From contig DIWG01000020.1 of NCBI GenBank assembly GCA_002423465.1, forward strand, positions 1 through 16,612: 16,612 bases of DNA. Reading direction: 5' to 3'. Source of the DNA: Syntrophaceae bacterium UBA6112. Its GTDB lineage: Bacteria; Desulfobacterota; Syntrophia; Syntrophales; UBA5619. Position numbers and translations under genes: made by a program. Below the pieces are notes generated by a model. That model saw only the letters and a program-made list of their open reading frames with translations. It ran no database searches and had not been told where the DNA came from. Positions 1 through 8,541 of the stretch are shown piece by piece; the stretch's first letter is position 1; each line of letters starts with the position of its first letter.

Positions 1-1
1 C

Positions 2-565
2 ACGCTCGGTCCGCAGGGGAACAACCCCGACGGCAAGGGCAACTACGTCTTCGCGGACATCCAGGGCAAGGGCCATTACGTCGGCGTCAATTACTATGTC
101 CACAGCCCGACGCCGATGTGGTACGGCGAAGGCGACGACATGATCTTCGTCGACGGCGACGAGACCCGCACGCTCTACGGCACGGGGACCGAAGACTCCT
201 TCAACACCTCCTGGTGCCCCAAGGCCCTGTACACGCATCCGTACTACGGCTATGCCCGCGTCAATAACGATGTCGGCTGGCTCGGCCGGACCCACGTGTA
301 CCGGTTCCACATCGCCGACCCGATCTACTTCGAGAAATCACTGAAGGTCACGATCGAGCACGGCCACAACAACTGCCTGACGCTGGACCTTGCCAGCGTG
401 GCCTATTGGTACCAGGCCCCGCCGCTGGCGAAGCTGCCTCCCATTCCGAACAAGGAGGCGAGAAAGCCCAAGTCCTTCATCGGGCCATCCGAAATGCACA
501 AGTGGCGGGACGCCTGGCGGAAGGCCCACGGCGGTGACGATCAGCTCTGGGGCAACGAGCGGTAG
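2..565 (+). CDS. GH172 / DUF2961 family glycoside hydrolase, C-terminal part (5' end outside window)
   Basis: The frame is open from base 2 to a TAG at 563-565, giving about 187 residues with no start inside the window. The protein matches the DUF2961 family, now glycoside hydrolase family 172, whose characterised members act on alpha-fructofuranosyl, difructose-anhydride and arabinofuranosyl substrates. Visible family marks are the aromatic-rich beta-sandwich stretch YVGVNYY, then GEGDDMIFVDGD and GTGTEDSFN. The glutamates in GEGD and GTGTED are 21 residues apart, the spacing I recall for the two catalytic glutamates of a characterised GH172 enzyme. The tail after about residue 150 is proline- and lysine-rich and probably lies outside the fold. 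It converges on recQ with a 49-bp gap. Codons end mostly in G or C, unlike the genes from 2.8 kb onward. The family call is firm; the substrate is unknown. Any signal peptide would be upstream of the window. Confidence 0.85.
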   Translation, partial: TLGPQGNNPDGKGNYVFADIQGKGHYVGVNYYVHSPTPMWYGEGDDMIFVDGDETRTLYGTGTEDSFNTSWCPKALYTHPYYGYARVNNDVGWLGRTHVYRFHIADPIYFEKSLKVTIEHGHNNCLTLDLASVAYWYQAPPLAKLPPIPNKEARKPKSFIGPSEMHKWRDAWRKAHGGDDQLWGNER

Positions 566-570
566 AAGAG

Positions 571-612
571 GATTTGAGATCTCAGATTTGAGATTGCGGC
601 TTGCCGCGGCGG
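571..612. repeat. Short direct repeat and hairpins between convergent genes
   Basis: The 10-mer GATTTGAGAT occurs at 571-580 and again at 585-594, with the self-complementary TGAGATCTCA at 575-584 across the first copy. A small hairpin GCGG-CTTG-CCGC follows at 596-607. It sits between two convergent 3' ends, so a weak bidirectional terminator is possible, but there is no T-run on either side. Confidence 0.4.
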
Positions 613-614
613 CG

Positions 615-2459
615 TCAATCCACGACGGTCAGGTCCATCTCGATGGCGTTTTCGATGCAGTAGGCCCGGATTCGCTCGACCATGGTCCGGCCGTACTGGT
701 CGGCCTTGGTCTGGCCGACGCCTTTGACCTCCAGGAATCGCTGCAAGGTCGACGGCCGGCGGCGGGCCATATCGCGCAGGGCGGCGTCTCCGAAGATGAT
801 AAACGCCGGTACGCCTTTCTTGTGCGCGAGCGTCGCCCTTGCTTTGCGGAGGGCATCGAACAGTCCCTTGTCGACGCCCTGCCAGGAATCCGCAGCGACC
901 TTGGCCACCTTGGCCTTGCGCTCGGGCTTCTGCGCCGGTCGCAACAGTCGTGGAGTCACTTCGCCCTTGAGAATCCTCCGGCCTTCCGCCGTGACGGCCA
1001 ACACGTTGAAGTCGCCGGTCTTTTCCAGAAAACCCTGGCCGGTCAACTGTTCGATCCAGTCGTGCACAGCGCGTGAATCGTACTCGCGAAGCAGACCATA
1101 GGTGGTGAGGTTATCGTGACCGTTTTCGAGAATCCGCTGATCACGGGAGCCCGTCAGGACCAATGCCGTGTAGGCTCCGCCGAAACGCTGGCCCAGGCGC
1201 AAAACGCACGAGAGGATCTTCTGGGACACGACCAAGGCGTCGTCGATCGAGTCCACTTCACCCAGGCAGATGTCGCACCCGCCACAGTCGCTCTTTTCGG
1301 GAGCCTGGCCGAAGTACCCGAGAATCGCCTTGCGGCGGCAGACCCCCTCCGTGCAGTAGTTGTACATCCGGCTGAGCTTGGCCAAGGCGACCTCTTTTGC
1401 CTGCGGGTCCATGTCGCGCATCAGGCTCTTCCACGTGCCGTAATCGCCGCCGGAGTAGAACAGGCAGCATTCGGCCTCGAGCCCGTCCCGCCCGGCCCGG
1501 CCGCTCTCTTGCTGGTAGTGCTCCAGCGACTTGGGCATGCCGGCGTGGATTACGTACCGGACATTGGACTTATCGATCCCCATGCCGAAGGCGATGGTCG
1601 CCACGATCGTGTCGACCTCCTCGGTCACAAAATCGTCATGGCTTTTCTTACGGGCCTCGTCGGCCATGCCGGCATGATACGGGGCCACGTGGAGGCCCTT
1701 TTCTCGCAAAGCGGCGGCCATCTCCTCGACGTCCTTGCGACGAATGCAGTAGACGATGCCGGATTCGTCCCGGTGCCGGTCGATCACTTCGCTGACCTGC
1801 TTGATGATCCGGTTTCGCGCCTGGACCTTATAGATCAGGTTGGGCCGGTCGAACGAGCCGACGAGCATGGCGGGGTCTTTGAGCGAGAGCTGCTCGGCGA
1901 TATCATGCCGCACCTGCTCGGTCGCCGTGGCCGTATAGGCGCCGATCGTAACATTCGGAAAGACCTTCCGCAGCGAGCGAAGCTGACGATACTCCGGCCG
2001 GAAGTCGTGCCCCCACATGCTGATGCAGTGGGCCTCGTCGATGGCGATGAAGGATAACTCCTGCTTCTGGAGGAACTTGCTGAATGATTCCATGACCAGC
2101 CGCTCGGGGGAAATGTACAGCAGCTTGAGCCGGCCCTTGCGGACCTGCTCGACGGCGTTATCCCGCTCCTCCGGGCTCAGAGAACTATCGATTCGGGCGG
2201 CCGGCACGCCGCACTCGGTCAGGGCGTCCACCTGGTCCTTCATCAGCGAAATGAGCGGCGAGACGACGATGGTCAATCCTTGAAAGAGCAGGGCGGGGAT
2301 TTGATAGCAGAGGGATTTGCCGCCCCCCGTCGGCATCACGACGAGGGCGTCTTTTTTATTCAGGACATGGCCGATGATCTCCTCCTGAAGCGGCCAAAAG
2401 GCGTCGTAACCGAAATAGCGCTTGAGGATGGCCCTGGCCTGTCTGATGGGGTTGTTCAT
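615..2459 (-). CDS. recQ: ATP-dependent DNA helicase RecQ (614 aa)
   Basis: A 3'-5' superfamily 2 helicase for recombination and replication-fork repair. The domain order is complete. The helicase core has Walker A TGGGKS at 44-49, DEAH at 141-144, TATAT at 176-180 and the motif VI stretch QQESGRAGRDG near 316-326. The RQC zinc site follows (Cys374, Cys392, Cys395, Cys398), then a winged helix up to about 500. A basic linker leads to a C-terminal HRDC domain (about 530-605) with the FLEVKGVGQTKADQYG helix-hairpin. Length is normal for RecQ. The frame is open to an upstream ATG at 2582, but the ATG at 2459 is preferred. It gives the typical N-terminus, and a near-consensus sigma-70 promoter at 2503-2531 would start transcription at about 2496, downstream of the longer start. 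It is high in GC like the GH172 fragment, and the pair may have a different origin from the rest of the window. Confidence 0.96.
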   Translation of the reverse strand: MNNPIRQARAILKRYFGYDAFWPLQEEIIGHVLNKKDALVVMPTGGGKSLCYQIPALLFQGLTIVVSPLISLMKDQVDALTECGVPAARIDSSLSPEERDNAVEQVRKGRLKLLYISPERLVMESFSKFLQKQELSFIAIDEAHCISMWGHDFRPEYRQLRSLRKVFPNVTIGAYTATATEQVRHDIAEQLSLKDPAMLVGSFDRPNLIYKVQARNRIIKQVSEVIDRHRDESGIVYCIRRKDVEEMAAALREKGLHVAPYHAGMADEARKKSHDDFVTEEVDTIVATIAFGMGIDKSNVRYVIHAGMPKSLEHYQQESGRAGRDGLEAECCLFYSGGDYGTWKSLMRDMDPQAKEVALAKLSRMYNYCTEGVCRRKAILGYFGQAPEKSDCGGCDICLGEVDSIDDALVVSQKILSCVLRLGQRFGGAYTALVLTGSRDQRILENGHDNLTTYGLLREYDSRAVHDWIEQLTGQGFLEKTGDFNVLAVTAEGRRILKGEVTPRLLRPAQKPERKAKVAKVAADSWQGVDKGLFDALRKARATLAHKKGVPAFIIFGDAALRDMARRRPSTLQRFLEVKGVGQTKADQYGRTMVERIRAYCIENAIEMDLTVVD

Positions 2460-2502
2460 GCAGGTCGCTTTCCGCCTCCGACCAGACCCAAGAGGCACGC
2501 GG

Positions 2503-2531
2503 AGTATAGAAAAAGCGTTCAGGCATGTCAA
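2503..2531 (-). promoter_or_regulatory. Sigma-70 promoter of recQ
   Basis: On the minus strand TTGACA (2526-2531) and TATACT (2503-2508) are separated by exactly 17 bases. That is a perfect -35 and a 5/6 -10. The predicted start near 2496 gives a leader of about 37 nt before the ATG at 2459. A purine run GGAGG lies about 17 nt before the ATG, rather far for a ribosome binding site. Confidence 0.75.
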
Positions 2532-2681
2532 AGATTTTTCAATACAATAGCGAAACGGTGATTTGTGACGGGACTCCGTCATGTAAGTTTAAAATTGTAA
2601 TAATCAATACAGTGTCATTACAGATTGCCTGTGCCGAGGATAAAAAGCAATGCGTCCATAAGGCGAAAGGCACTTCTATGT

Positions 2682-2697
2682 TTATAGAATTCTATAA
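2682..2697. promoter_or_regulatory. 16-bp perfect palindrome, candidate activator site
   Basis: TTATAGAATTCTATAA is perfectly self-complementary. It lies about 78-93 bases upstream of the start predicted from the -24/-12 element at 2749-2764, a usual distance for an enhancer bound by a sigma-54 activator. The likely binder is the Fis-type helix-turn-helix of the activator encoded at 7168-8541. No second copy was noticed in the window, so the assignment rests on position alone. Confidence 0.45.
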
Positions 2698-2731
2698 GAC
2701 CTGTGGGTTTCTCACATTGCAAACTATTGGA

Positions 2732-2745
2732 ATATCGTACGATAT
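2732..2745. promoter_or_regulatory. 14-bp perfect palindrome abutting the -24 element
   Basis: ATATCGTACGATAT is perfectly self-complementary and ends four bases before the -24 box. That is too close for a normal looping enhancer, so a repressor operator or a second, low-affinity activator site is more likely. The protein that binds it cannot be told from the sequence. Confidence 0.4.
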
Positions 2746-2748
2746 GTT

Positions 2749-2764
2749 TGGCATGACTCTTGTT
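2749..2764 (+). promoter_or_regulatory. Sigma-54 (-24/-12) promoter of the CoA-transferase/TRAP operon
   Basis: TGGCATG-ACTC-TTGTT fits the RpoN consensus TGGCACG-N4-TTGCW at all but two or three positions. The invariant GG (2750-2751) is ten bases from the -12 dinucleotide, which here is GT instead of GC. Predicted transcription start is near 2775, 27 nt before the ATG at 2802. A sigma-54 activator gene at the far end of the operon supports the call. Confidence 0.6.
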
Positions 2765-2801
2765 AGAAATGGATTAATACGGACAAAGGAGAATCTGTGC
2801 G

Positions 2802-4019
2802 ATGGCCGTTCATGTTCGATCTGATTCTGACGGGGCCTTGAAAGGTTTAAGGGTGGTGGATATGACCCGGGTCCTTGCCGGGCCTTTTTGTTCCATGTTC
2901 CTGGCTGACATGGGGGCAGAGGTCATCAAGGTGGAAGAGCCTGAAAAGGGGGACGATTCCAGGGAATATCCCCCCTTCCTGAGGGGGACCAGCGCTTACT
3001 TCACCAATCTGAACCGGAACAAGCGAAGCATCATCCTGAATTTGAAAAAGCAGGAAGCCAAAGAAATTCTGATGAATCTGCTGGAAAAATCGGATGTTTT
3101 GCTGGAAAATTTCAAGCCGGGGACGATGGATAAACTCGGATTCGGATATGAGCGCGTCAAAGATGTCAATCCGGGCATTATCTATGCGTCCATTTCCGGT
3201 TTCGGCCAGTACGGCCCCTACAAGGACAGGCCCGGATACGACATCATCGGCCAAGCAATGGGTGGATTGATGAGCGTGTCAGGCTGGCCGGACTCTCCTC
3301 CGACTCGAACGGGAACGGCCATGGCCGATATCGTTGCGGGATTGAATGCCTGTATCGGCATCCTGGCATCCCTCCGCGGGAGGGAACGCACGAATCTGGG
3401 AGAGCGGATCGATGTATCTTTGGTAGACTCGATGGTGAGCGCCATGGAAACGGTAATCCAGATCTATTTGGTGGAAGGGCGCGTCCCGCAGCGGGTAGGC
3501 AATCGCTACGAATTCATCGCGCCTTACAACTCGTTTGCTGCCGCCGACGGTTGGGTCGTCATCGGGGTTGGGGGGCAAGAGGTCTGGAAACGGTTTTGCA
3601 GGGTCATCGGACGGGAAGATCTGACAGAGGATCCGGATTTTTCAACAAACCGGGATCGTGTTGCGAATGTGGCACATCTGGATGAGATCGTGACCGCCTG
3701 GACCTCTATGCGCAAGGTGGACGAGATCGTGTCGTTGCTCATGGAAGCCAGTGTTCCCTGCTCTCCGATTCTGAGCGTCGATCAGATTTGCCGGGACCCG
3801 CATATTGCCGATGCCAGGGAAATGATTGTCGAGATGAACCACCCCCTGGAAGGGAAAATCAAGGTCGTTTCCTGTCCTATCAAATTCGGCCGGATGAAGC
3901 CGACCATCCGGACCACGGCGCCACTCCACGGCGAACATACAAGTGAGGTCTTAAAGGAAACCCTGGGGTTGTCGGAAGAGGCGTACGAACGCCTAAAGGC
4001 CTGCGGTGCCGTGGGATGA
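2802..4019 (+). CDS. CaiB/BaiF (type III) acyl-CoA transferase, 405 aa
   Basis: This class III CoA-transferase moves CoA between carboxylic acids through an aspartyl-CoA thioester and acts in the cytoplasm. The N-terminus LKGLRVVDMTRVLAGPF, the ENFKPG segment (102-107) and the SGFGQYGPY block are family hallmarks. The catalytic aspartate is most likely Asp176 in GTAMADIVAG, aligned with Asp169 of formyl-CoA transferase. Length is normal. AGGAG at 2787-2791 stands 10 nt before the ATG. It is the first gene behind the sigma-54 promoter and is followed after 150 bp by the TRAP binding protein, suggesting that the imported acid is activated by CoA transfer. Donor and acceptor acids cannot be read from the sequence. 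Other members are alpha-methylacyl-CoA racemases, so an epimerase role is a less likely alternative. Confidence 0.93.
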   Translation: MAVHVRSDSDGALKGLRVVDMTRVLAGPFCSMFLADMGAEVIKVEEPEKGDDSREYPPFLRGTSAYFTNLNRNKRSIILNLKKQEAKEILMNLLEKSDVLLENFKPGTMDKLGFGYERVKDVNPGIIYASISGFGQYGPYKDRPGYDIIGQAMGGLMSVSGWPDSPPTRTGTAMADIVAGLNACIGILASLRGRERTNLGERIDVSLVDSMVSAMETVIQIYLVEGRVPQRVGNRYEFIAPYNSFAAADGWVVIGVGGQEVWKRFCRVIGREDLTEDPDFSTNRDRVANVAHLDEIVTAWTSMRKVDEIVSLLMEASVPCSPILSVDQICRDPHIADAREMIVEMNHPLEGKIKVVSCPIKFGRMKPTIRTTAPLHGEHTSEVLKETLGLSEEAYERLKACGAVG

Positions 4020-4169
4020 GTGGCAGGGCAACCGCCGGAACGGTTTCGGTGGCCGGAATCATCCGGGAGACGACCATGAAATCATAACCAGAGGTATCGT
4101 CGTTGCAGGAATGGTGGATTCTTTCGTTAAACAATATCACGAAATAACAGACGGAAAGGAGCTGGAACC

Positions 4170-5153
4170 ATGAAAAAAAACGCATACGTTGGGACCTTCT
4201 TGATTATTCTTGTCGTTGCCTTTGTAGTCCTGTCCCCGCAGATTTCCCTTGGAGCTAAAAAGATGCTGGTGGGAGCTACCTCTGCATCGTCGAGTCATTA
4301 CGGCTACTTCGTTGCCGTGGCACAGGTCATCAATAAGAACGTGCCGGATATGGAAGCATCCGTCGTGGAAACGGGAGCAACGGCGGACAATCTGCGGAGA
4401 TTTTCGAGACGCCAAATCGACATCGGCATGATCACGACGAACACCCAGTCCGAGGCCTACTACGCACGCGCGCTCTACCAGAAGAACCCCGTCAAGACAA
4501 AAATTCTCTGGGTCTATGTTGTCGCGCCCCAGAATGTCGTCGTGCGAAAAGACGCTCACATTGCGAAGCTTTCTGATCTCAACGGGAAACGGTTTAACGC
4601 CGGCATCAAGGGATCGGCCTCGGAACAGACCACCCATGCCGTCTTTAAATCCTTAAAAATTACGCCGGAATTTGTTCCCGGTTCTACCGGAGACATCGTA
4701 ACCGCCGTCAAGGACAATCGCGTCATCGGATACGTCAAATCAGGAGCTGGTCTGGGGCTCGACGCGTCATCACGGGACATTGCAACACTGACCCCGATCA
4801 ACCTCATTTCATTGGATGCGAATCAGGCAGCAGCGATCGACAAGGAATTCCCTGATCTCGTGGTCATAGACGTACCCGCAGATATTGCGGCCAAAGGGAT
4901 TGGCGCCTATAAAACCTGGGGATTCGCGGTGGGCTGTGCCGCGGGGCTCGACATGGACGAGGAAACCGCCTACAAGATCGTCAAAGCCATTTGCGAAGAC
5001 AAAACCCAACAGGCGGCGGCATTTGCCGATGTCAAGGGAGCCAACTTTATGGACATGACGCTGAAATACTCCTCATCACCCCTGCACCCCGGGGCGATCA
5101 AATACTTCAAGGAAAGAGGGGCCAAAATTCCCGACCGGTTGATCGAGAAATAG
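4170..5153 (+). CDS. TAXI-family TRAP transporter periplasmic solute-binding protein, 327 aa
   Basis: This is the extracytoplasmic receptor of a tripartite ATP-independent periplasmic transporter, TAXI (TRAP-associated extracytoplasmic immunogenic) class, which delivers organic anions to a Na+- or H+-coupled permease. Residues 1-29 form a signal peptide: KK, a hydrophobic core, then a likely cut after LGA. The mature part opens with LVGATSASSSHYGYFVAVAQVIN, the normal TAXI ligand-loop start. It continues with VETGATADNLRRFSRRQIDIGMITT and the LSDLNGKRFNAGIKGSASEQT hinge region. AAAGGAG stands just before the ATG. The gene lies 150 bp after the CoA-transferase and 69 bp before the permease, so co-transcription is likely. 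TAXI ligands are mostly uncharacterised (glutamate and alpha-ketoglutarate are known cases). The ligand here is unknown but is probably the CoA-transferase substrate or its precursor. Confidence 0.93.
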   Translation: MKKNAYVGTFLIILVVAFVVLSPQISLGAKKMLVGATSASSSHYGYFVAVAQVINKNVPDMEASVVETGATADNLRRFSRRQIDIGMITTNTQSEAYYARALYQKNPVKTKILWVYVVAPQNVVVRKDAHIAKLSDLNGKRFNAGIKGSASEQTTHAVFKSLKITPEFVPGSTGDIVTAVKDNRVIGYVKSGAGLGLDASSRDIATLTPINLISLDANQAAAIDKEFPDLVVIDVPADIAAKGIGAYKTWGFAVGCAAGLDMDEETAYKIVKAICEDKTQQAAAFADVKGANFMDMTLKYSSSPLHPGAIKYFKERGAKIPDRLIEK

Positions 5154-5222
5154 GCGATTAAAAGATTCCCTTCGCCTGAGAAGGATTAGATGGCACTGTA
5201 AAACAAATTCGGGGAAAATCAC

Positions 5223-7130
5223 ATGGACGATAGCCGAGGCCGAGGATGGCGTCAAAGGGGGATCAATGCCTTTTCGATCTTTCTCTTTCTTTTTGTCTTC
5301 TACACTTGCGCGACGGGGCCCTTTGAAAGCATCATCCACAGGGCCATTTTCGTTGCCATTTTGATTGTGCTTGGCTTGTTCGTGTATCCCTTGTGGAGCG
5401 GAAACCATCTGCGTCCCCTCGGGATTGTCATCGATGCATGCATGGGAGTGGTCGCCGTCATTTCGTGCGTCTATGTTATTGCAAATTACGAGCTGATCAT
5501 GGGCAGTTTGGGGGATCTGCCCTTAGCCCAGACACTGGACATTCTCATGACGGTGTGTCTGGTGGTCATCATCCTGGAAATCTCGCGTCGGGCAATCGGA
5601 GTGATCTTTCCTCTGATCGTTCTCATGATTCTCCTCTACGCCCTCTTCGGGGAACATATTCCCGGCCGCCTCGGCCATCGCGGATTCGATATCAATTTTC
5701 TGACGGAAACGCTGTTTCTCAGTGACCTCGGGATTTGGGGCATGCTGACGGGAGTCGCAGCGACAGTCATAGCCGCCTTTACCATGTTTGGTGCGGTTCT
5801 TCTGAATACCGGAGGCGGACGGACGTTCATCGACATTGCCATGCGTCTCGGCGGACGGGCGCCTGGTGGGGGTGCCAAGATCGCAACGATCGCCTCGGGG
5901 CTTTTCGGCATGGTCAGCGGCAGCGCCGTTGCTAATGTTGCCACAACGGGGAACTTCACCATTCCATTGATGAAACGGCTGGGATATCCTCCGGCAATGG
6001 CCGGAGGCACGGAAGCGATTGCGTCGACGGGAGGCCAATTGGCGCCACCAATTATGGGCGCCGCAGCCTTCATCATGGCGGAAATCATCGGTGTGGATTA
6101 TGTCCGCATCATGATCGCCGCGGCCCTTCCGGCTTTCCTGTTCTATATGGGGGTATTCATGACAATCCATGTCATGGCGACGGAGGGAAGCCTGGGCAGC
6201 GTACCCGTCGAAGAGGTGCCGGTCTGGAAGAATATTTTGCACTGGCGGAAAATCACACCGATCACCACAGCCCTCGCTGCCCTGTTCTTCGGAATCCTCA
6301 ACGGAAATTCGATTACCACGTCGGCCTTTTACGGTACGGTCGGGGCGCTGGTGACCTTCCCCATGACATCCATCCGGAAACGCTCCGATCTGTTTGCTAC
6401 GCTCAGAGAACTGGAAAAGGCGGCCATCGATTCTTCGAAAGGGCTCCTGATTATCGGCATACTGCTGGCCGGCGCGCAAATCATGGTGTCGGCCATCAAC
6501 ATGACGGGACTGGGCGTCACCCTCTCCACGCTCATTATCAGCGTGGGGGGTGAAAATATATTCCTGATCACGCTGATCGTGGCAGTCGTATGCATGATCA
6601 TGGGAATGGGAATCCCCACGACCGCAGCCTATGTTCTGGTCGCCGCCGTATTAGCCCCGGCGATGATCAAGATCGGGATCGCACCCCTCGTATCGCACAT
6701 GTTTGTGTTCTATTACGCGACGCTTTCGGTGATTACACCACCGGTCTGTATCGCGGTGTTCGTGGGAGCTGGGATCGCAGGAGCACGCTGGGGTGATACG
6801 GCCAAATATGCCCTGCGGCTCGGGGCGGTCACGTACGTCATACCGTTTCTCTTTATCATCTATCCCGGGATTCTGGCGCAGGAAGGTATGGAAGCCTTTG
6901 CGCATGCGCTTTTTTCCGGTGTCGTATTCGTTCTTGCCTTTGCCAATCTTTTCGGGGGAATGAGGATTTTCCGTTATCGCATCATCAATGCCGTCCTGTG
7001 GCTGGTAGTTGCCGTTCTCGCTGTCATGCCGGGATTGGAAAGCACCATTGCCGCGAGCGTGATGACCGTCTGCCTATATCTCGTAAGGAAAAGATCCCGT
7101 GCTGTTCTGGTACAACAAGCCGGGTCCTGA
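5223..7130 (+). CDS. TRAP transporter fused permease (small and large subunits in one chain), 635 aa
   Basis: The inner-membrane part of the TAXI-TRAP system. The chain is hydrophobic throughout. About four N-terminal helices (residues 15-120) correspond to the DctQ-like subunit and the rest is the DctM-like transporter of about 12 helices. Fusion is the usual form for TAXI systems. Family signatures are GLFGMVSGSAVANVATTG, the ASTGGQLAPPIMGAAAF loop and, near 460, MGMGIPTTAAYVL. The last stretch (about 560-630) adds hydrophobic segments beyond the core. Transport would be driven by an ion gradient. The start ATG follows GGGGAAAA, a modest ribosome site. The 3' end converges on the sigma-54 activator with only 37 bp between stops, and no good terminator is visible there. 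Confidence 0.94.
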   Translation: MDDSRGRGWRQRGINAFSIFLFLFVFYTCATGPFESIIHRAIFVAILIVLGLFVYPLWSGNHLRPLGIVIDACMGVVAVISCVYVIANYELIMGSLGDLPLAQTLDILMTVCLVVIILEISRRAIGVIFPLIVLMILLYALFGEHIPGRLGHRGFDINFLTETLFLSDLGIWGMLTGVAATVIAAFTMFGAVLLNTGGGRTFIDIAMRLGGRAPGGGAKIATIASGLFGMVSGSAVANVATTGNFTIPLMKRLGYPPAMAGGTEAIASTGGQLAPPIMGAAAFIMAEIIGVDYVRIMIAAALPAFLFYMGVFMTIHVMATEGSLGSVPVEEVPVWKNILHWRKITPITTALAALFFGILNGNSITTSAFYGTVGALVTFPMTSIRKRSDLFATLRELEKAAIDSSKGLLIIGILLAGAQIMVSAINMTGLGVTLSTLIISVGGENIFLITLIVAVVCMIMGMGIPTTAAYVLVAAVLAPAMIKIGIAPLVSHMFVFYYATLSVITPPVCIAVFVGAGIAGARWGDTAKYALRLGAVTYVIPFLFIIYPGILAQEGMEAFAHALFSGVVFVLAFANLFGGMRIFRYRIINAVLWLVVAVLAVMPGLESTIAASVMTVCLYLVRKRSRAVLVQQAGS

Positions 7131-7167
7131 ACGGGTATCGGATGTTGCGATGAGAAAGGGAATCACT

Positions 7168-8541
7168 TCAGATATTGTGTTGACGGATCTTGTTGTACAG
7201 GGTGGCCAACGAAATCCCGAGTTGCTTTGCAGCCTTCCGTTTGCATTCGACGGATGTGCCGAAACTCTTCAATGCATCTATGATGACCTCTTTTTCTGAA
7301 GACCGGGTCGCATGGGAGATGGTCCGACCAGGAGCCGGTTGGGGAGTGATTTTGGAAAAAATCGGTAGATCCCGCGGCATGATCTCGTTCGTTTCGCTCA
7401 TGCTTGCCGCAAATTCGAGGATGTTGAAGAGCTCCCGGACGTTACCGGGATAATGGTACTGGCGGAGAATGTCAAGGGTCGAAGAGGAGGCTGTATATCG
7501 TTTCTTCATTCGCCGGGTGTGCCGATCCAGGAAATGTTCGACCAAGGGCAGAAGATCCTCAGGCCTCGCCCGCAGCGGCGGAATTTCCAGGGAGATCACA
7601 TTGAGCCGGTAAAAAAGATCCTCCCGGAACTTCATTTCACCGATCAGCTGACCGATTTCCCGATTCGTTGCGGAGATAATCCGGACATCCACCTTGATTG
7701 GTTTCGTGCCGCCGATACGCATGAATTCGCCCGTTTCAAGAACCCTCAGGAGCTTGGATTGGAGATCGTATTCCATGTCTCCAATTTCATCCAGGAATAG
7801 GGTTCCACCATGGGCGATTTCGAAGAGTCCTATCTTGCCGCCCTTCAGGGCGCCGGTAAAAGCACCTTCCTCATAGCCAAACAATTCACTGGAGAGAAGC
7901 TGGGGTGTAAAGGCGGCGCAGTTGATGGGGACGAAGGGGCTGTTGAAACGTGGACTGGCGTTATGGATGGCGTGGGCAAAAAGTTCCTTCCCGGATCCAC
8001 TCTCGCCCAAAATCAGAACAGGCATGTTGTTGGCGGACACGCGCCTGGCCATCTCCTTTACCTTTTCCATCTCTCTGCTTTGGCAGACGATGTCCGCAAA
8101 GTGGTAGTGAGCCCGATGGATTTCCCGTACCTTGTTGCGCAATTCCAGAACCCGGTGGGTGTAGGCTCGCAGCTCGTTGCTCAAAGCCACCACTTCGGTA
8201 ACGTCACGGACAACGGAGATGGCGCCTACCACCTTGTCGTTAAAAACGATGGGATTGATATCGGCGATATATTCGATGTTGTTGACTTTCCGCTGCACGC
8301 CGAGCAGGACCTTGCCCGTCCGTAGCACCTCCGGCAAACGGGCTCCCTTGCGCACACTCTGAACCTTGCGATTCAGCACGTCGTTGCTGCTCACCCCTGT
8401 CAGCCGAAGATAGGAGCTGTTCACGTATTTGATGTAGCCCTTCTCGTCGGTGATCAAGATTCCATCGTGCAGGGAATTGATGATTGTGTCGAAGAGAGGG
8501 ATTTTCTGAAGGGCATTAATATCGAATGCCAATGAAAACAT
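7168..8541 (-). CDS. Sigma-54-dependent transcriptional activator with N-terminal PAS domain, 457 aa
   Basis: An enhancer-binding protein that remodels RpoN-RNA polymerase. Residues 14-115 are a PAS sensor domain (GILITDEKGYIKYVN, then AISVVRDVTE), joined by a helical linker to the AAA+ domain at about 147-385. That domain has Walker A GESGSGKE at 179-186, an intact GAFTGA loop at 226-231, Walker B GTLFLDE at 246-252 and the REDLFYRLN arginine finger near 306-314. A Fis-type helix-turn-helix (about 436-454, KAAKQLGISLATLYNKI) ends the protein. No receiver domain is present, so control is probably by a ligand or redox signal at PAS, as in many carboxylate- and aromatic-acid regulators. AGGAG (8549-8553 on the plus strand as CTCCT) is 7 nt before the ATG. 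The gene is convergent with the transporter operon, whose promoter is the -24/-12 type, so that operon is the natural target. Confidence 0.95.
   Translation of the reverse strand: MFSLAFDINALQKIPLFDTIINSLHDGILITDEKGYIKYVNSSYLRLTGVSSNDVLNRKVQSVRKGARLPEVLRTGKVLLGVQRKVNNIEYIADINPIVFNDKVVGAISVVRDVTEVVALSNELRAYTHRVLELRNKVREIHRAHYHFADIVCQSREMEKVKEMARRVSANNMPVLILGESGSGKELFAHAIHNASPRFNSPFVPINCAAFTPQLLSSELFGYEEGAFTGALKGGKIGLFEIAHGGTLFLDEIGDMEYDLQSKLLRVLETGEFMRIGGTKPIKVDVRIISATNREIGQLIGEMKFREDLFYRLNVISLEIPPLRARPEDLLPLVEHFLDRHTRRMKKRYTASSSTLDILRQYHYPGNVRELFNILEFAASMSETNEIMPRDLPIFSKITPQPAPGRTISHATRSSEKEVIIDALKSFGTSVECKRKAAKQLGISLATLYNKIRQHNI

Larger units (their letters stand above)
2532..2748. other. 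AT-rich divergent intergenic region without a gene
   Basis: The 342-base gap between recQ and the CoA-transferase holds the recQ promoter, then this clearly AT-rich stretch, then the sigma-54 promoter. No credible coding frame is present. An open frame at 2525-2824 has no family resemblance, no ribosome site, and overlaps both promoters. The notable content is two perfect palindromes, listed separately. The sharp drop in GC marks the boundary between the recQ block and the transporter operon. Confidence 0.6.

Noticed and set aside
1116..2057. Long open frame on the plus strand (313 codons) inside recQ
   Set aside because: Lies wholly antisense to a recQ gene with every expected motif; its composition is a mirror of the high-GC codon bias and it has no family resemblance.
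2525..2824. Plus-strand 99-codon frame ahead of the CoA-transferase
   Set aside because: Overlaps both promoters and the palindromes, lacks a ribosome site and ends inside the CoA-transferase in another frame.
5523..6479. Open frame of 318 codons on the minus strand inside the TRAP permease
   Set aside because: Translation is rich in Arg, His, Asp and Gln with no fold-like pattern; the membrane protein on the other strand is unmistakable.
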